Shown here: in pieces, positions 5,934 through 7,810 of the stretch
Layout of the letters: each line of letters opens with the position of its first letter
Position numbering within the stretch: the first letter of the stretch is position 1
Source of the DNA: Tidjanibacter sp.
Lineage (GTDB): Bacteria > Bacteroidota > Bacteroidia > Bacteroidales > Rikenellaceae
Assembly (NCBI GenBank): GCA_017547065.1
Contig: JAFYRC010000211.1
Location: forward strand, 1 to 7,810
Direction: 5' to 3'
Length of the DNA stretch: 7,810 bases
Made by a program: the position numbers and the translations under genes
The notes under the pieces: generated by a model
The model's input: only the letters and a program-made list of their open reading frames with translations
Told to the model about the DNA's origin: nothing
The model's database searches: none

Positions 5934-7079
5934 ATGAAATTCGCACAGGTAACAGGCCACGAGGAGCTCAAAGCAAGGCTCCGCAGGAACATCGACGAAG
6001 GACGTGTAAGCCACGCCCAGCTCTTTGTTGGCGACCACGGTTGGGGTACGCTCCAACTGGCATTGGCCTACGTGCAGTATCTCCACTGCTCCAACCGAAA
6101 TGGTGGCGAGCCTTGTGGTGTGTGCCCGTCGTGCGTGCAAATGCAGTCGCTCACCCATCCCGACGTACACTTCGTCTATCCCACAATCAAACCTAAAACC
6201 TCCTCTACCCCACCCACAAGCGACCTCTACATCGAGCAATGGAGGGAGGTGGTTGCCGACCACGAAGCTTGCTTCGACGAGCACACCTGGTATGAGGCCA
6301 TCGGTGCCGACAATGCCCAAGGACTCATCACCGCCAAGGAGGCCGACGAGATCATCCGCAAACTCTCCTACAAGGCATTCGAGGGCAAGTATAAGAGCGT
6401 GGTAGTCTGGGCGCCCGAAAAAATGCACCCCGCAGCCGCCAATGCACTCCTGAAAATCCTTGAAGAGCCCTGGGAGAACACCGTGTTTATTCTCATCAGC
6501 GAGCACCCCGAGGCTCTTTTGGACACCATCATTTCCCGCACACAGAGTGTGAACGTTGGTCGTGTCGAGCAGGAGGCCCTAAAGAGTTACGCTACGCGCG
6601 CGTTGGGCGCGACCGAGGAGCAGGCAGAGGTTGCCTCTCGTCTGGCCGATGGTTCCATGCTGGCCCTGCGTAGGATCGTAACCGAGGGCGGAAGTAGCGC
6701 TACGGCCGACAACTTCGAGCTTTTCACTCGCCTAATGAGGCTCTCCTACGGCAACAAACACCTCGACCTCTTCGAGTGGGCCGAGCAAGTGGCCGCTATG
6801 GGCCGCGAAAACCAGAAGAGTTTTTTGGAGTATTCTCTGCGCCTAATCAGGGAAAGCTACATGCTCACTGCCGGAATGGAGAGTGTGAGCTACCTCTGGG
6901 GCGACGAGAAGGCCTTTTGCTCGAAATTTGCACCCTATGTTGCCAACCACAACGTGGAGGCCCTCGTAGCGGAGATTGAGCGAGCACTGAGGGATGTGGG
7001 CCAGAATGGCAACGCAAAGATTGTCTTCACCCACTTCGCCCTTGCAGTAAGCAAGCTCATAGCAATGAGGGCACAGTAG
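5934..7079 (+). CDS. holB: DNA polymerase III, delta-prime subunit (clamp-loader AAA+ protein)
   Basis: Component of the clamp loader that places the beta sliding clamp on DNA. The AAA+ fold starts at once (VTGHEELKARLRRNIDEGRVSHAQLFVGD). The four zinc cysteines of the bacterial clamp-loader module are present: C52, C61, C64 and C67 (CGVCPSC). The Walker A loop is degenerate: GDHGWGTLQ (33-41) has T39 where the Lys should be, and the Walker B position reads VVVWAPEKMH without the usual Asp-Glu. Both losses are expected of delta-prime and argue against DnaX (tau/gamma). NALLKILEEP (170-179) is the family signature, and SRT (201-203) stands in the place of the SRC motif, keeping arginine-finger candidate R202. 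A central stretch (about 86-150) is longer than in E. coli and resembles the form common in Bacteroidota. The C-terminal helical collar domain covers about 260-381. It is first in the unit with folK, 66 bases downstream. Confidence 0.9.
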   Translation: MKFAQVTGHEELKARLRRNIDEGRVSHAQLFVGDHGWGTLQLALAYVQYLHCSNRNGGEPCGVCPSCVQMQSLTHPDVHFVYPTIKPKTSSTPPTSDLYIEQWREVVADHEACFDEHTWYEAIGADNAQGLITAKEADEIIRKLSYKAFEGKYKSVVVWAPEKMHPAAANALLKILEEPWENTVFILISEHPEALLDTIISRTQSVNVGRVEQEALKSYATRALGATEEQAEVASRLADGSMLALRRIVTEGGSSATADNFELFTRLMRLSYGNKHLDLFEWAEQVAAMGRENQKSFLEYSLRLIRESYMLTAGMESVSYLWGDEKAFCSKFAPYVANHNVEALVAEIERALRDVGQNGNAKIVFTHFALAVSKLIAMRAQ

Positions 7080-7145
7080 CGGACTCAACAAATCGAAATC
7101 AACAACAAAACAATAATCGTTCAGAAACAAAAACAACTATACACT

Positions 7146-7646
7146 ATGGCAAAAGCTATTTTGATAACCGGAGGTAACGTGGGTGACGTAAAGGACACTC
7201 TGCGACGCGCACAGCAGGAGATCAATAACTCTTTGGGAGTTATTCTGCGCTGTTCTCACAGCTACGAGAGTAAGGCTTGGGGCTTCACCTCGTCGGAGAA
7301 TTTCTACAATCAGGCTATCATCGTCGACACCGACTTCTCGCCCGAGGAGCTCTTGGACGAGGTGTTGGCCATTGAGCTTAAACTCGGTCGTAACCGCGAG
7401 GAGGAGGCTGTTATTAAGGCCCAGACCGGCGAGAGGTTTGCTCCCAGGGCTATCGACATCGATATCCTCTTCTACGACGACCTCGTGATGGAGACTCCCC
7501 GCCTGACCATCCCCCACCCCCTCATTCAGAACAGGGACTTTGTGCTCCGTCCTCTGAACGAGATTGCCCCCGACAAGATTCACCCCACCTTGAACAAAAC
7601 CATCCACACCCTCTTTGAGGAGATGGAGCAGGGTTGCAAAGAGTAG
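7146..7646 (+). CDS. folK: 2-amino-4-hydroxy-6-hydroxymethyldihydropteridine pyrophosphokinase (HPPK)
   Basis: Transfers pyrophosphate from ATP to 6-hydroxymethyl-7,8-dihydropterin, the step before dihydropteroate synthase in folate synthesis. The 166 residues match the stand-alone enzyme (about 160). Visible motifs: GGNVGD (9-14) near the N-terminus, YESKAWGF (40-47), NFYNQA (52-57) in the pterin pocket, the signature APRAIDIDILFYDD (99-112) with magnesium-binding D104 and D106, and IPHPLIQNRDFVLRPLNEIAP (122-142). It is not fused to folB or folP. The 66-base gap from holB is A-rich with no promoter box, so read-through from the holB promoter is likely; the lipoprotein gene begins 38 bases downstream. 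Confidence 0.95.
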   Translation: MAKAILITGGNVGDVKDTLRRAQQEINNSLGVILRCSHSYESKAWGFTSSENFYNQAIIVDTDFSPEELLDEVLAIELKLGRNREEEAVIKAQTGERFAPRAIDIDILFYDDLVMETPRLTIPHPLIQNRDFVLRPLNEIAPDKIHPTLNKTIHTLFEEMEQGCKE

Positions 7647-7684
7647 GCAAGAGAGCGGGAGTGAAAAAGAAGAATTTAGCAGAT

Positions 7685-7810
7685 ATGAATAGAGGTTTGA
7701 TGGTTAAGAGGTGTTTGCGTGTGGGCGTCCTGGTGATGTTCGCAACGGCCTTTCTGTGGCGTTGTGCCAACATCTCGTCCCCACAAGGAGGCCCCAAAGA
7801 CTCGCTGCCC
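7685..7810 (+). CDS. N-terminus of a probable lipoprotein, Ig-like-domain type (partial, runs off window)
   Basis: An open frame from ATG at 7685 continues through the window end (42 codons seen, no stop). It opens with basic residues (R3, K8, R9, R12), a hydrophobic core at about 13-24 and a cysteine at C27 followed by ANISSPQGGPKDSLP. The CANI..P.GGPKD start is familiar from Bacteroidota lipoproteins that carry a bacterial Ig-like (SbsA-type) domain, so this is probably a secreted, lipid-anchored envelope protein. The residues before the cysteine (LWR) are a poor signal-peptidase II lipobox; Arg at -1 is unusual. ATG at 7700 (M6) is an alternative start. The spacer after folK has no promoter or terminator, so it may be the third gene of the unit. 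Confidence 0.6.
   Translation, partial: MNRGLMVKRCLRVGVLVMFATAFLWRCANISSPQGGPKDSLP

Noticed and set aside
5673..6506. Long minus-strand open frame of 277 codons opposite dut and holB
   Set aside because: It runs antisense through two well-identified genes, across the terminator and holB promoter, and its translation resembles no protein family; it is a by-product of codon bias on the + strand.
1..7810. Search for CRISPR repeats, insertion sequences, integrase or toxin-antitoxin genes, tRNA or rRNA
   Set aside because: No regularly spaced repeats, terminal inverted repeats, transposase motifs or RNA gene structure were seen; the window is tightly packed with housekeeping genes on one strand.

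Overview
The window reads as ordinary chromosomal DNA from a member of the Bacteroidota, most likely the Bacteroidales. Three things point there. The upstream regions carry the TAnnTTTG-type -7 promoter box of that phylum. No start codon has a Shine-Dalgarno sequence; starts follow A/C-rich, G-poor leaders instead. The protein content also fits: a Bacteroidota-style delta-prime subunit, a hemerythrin/LuxR fusion, and a lipoprotein start of the CANI..P.GGPKD type. The coding DNA looks moderately GC-rich. A genus cannot be named with confidence; a Rikenellaceae/Alistipes-like or related gut lineage is only a guess.

All nine genes lie on the + strand and fall into three apparent transcription units. 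Unit 1 (about 60-2790) follows a possible divergent promoter region. It holds manA (mannose-6-phosphate isomerase), a regulator that joins a RIC/YtfE-type di-iron hemerythrin module to a LuxR helix-turn-helix, and an integral-membrane methyltransferase of the isoprenylcysteine methyltransferase-like group. Unit 2 (about 2809-5836) has a TATCTTTG box almost touching the rlmN start. It holds rlmN (23S rRNA/tRNA adenine C2-methyltransferase), a 14-helix polysaccharide flippase-type transporter and dut (dUTPase), and ends at a strong intrinsic terminator. Unit 3 (from about 5834) starts from a promoter whose -33 box is the T-tract of that terminator. It holds holB (DNA polymerase III delta-prime), folK (folate biosynthesis pyrophosphokinase) and the first 42 codons of a probable lipoprotein that runs off the window.

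Functionally this is mainly housekeeping: sugar-nucleotide supply (manA), envelope glycan export (flippase), nucleotide hygiene and replication (dut, holB), one-carbon/folate metabolism (folK) and ribosome/tRNA modification (rlmN). No mobile element, CRISPR array, tRNA or rRNA is visible.

The least routine items are the hemerythrin-LuxR regulator, which keeps all the di-iron ligands but has lost the Cys-Cys pair of YtfE, and the regulatory DNA in front of holB, with a terminator/promoter overlap and a 19-bp palindrome just after the predicted transcription start. I do not see convincing evidence for a wholly new multi-gene system.
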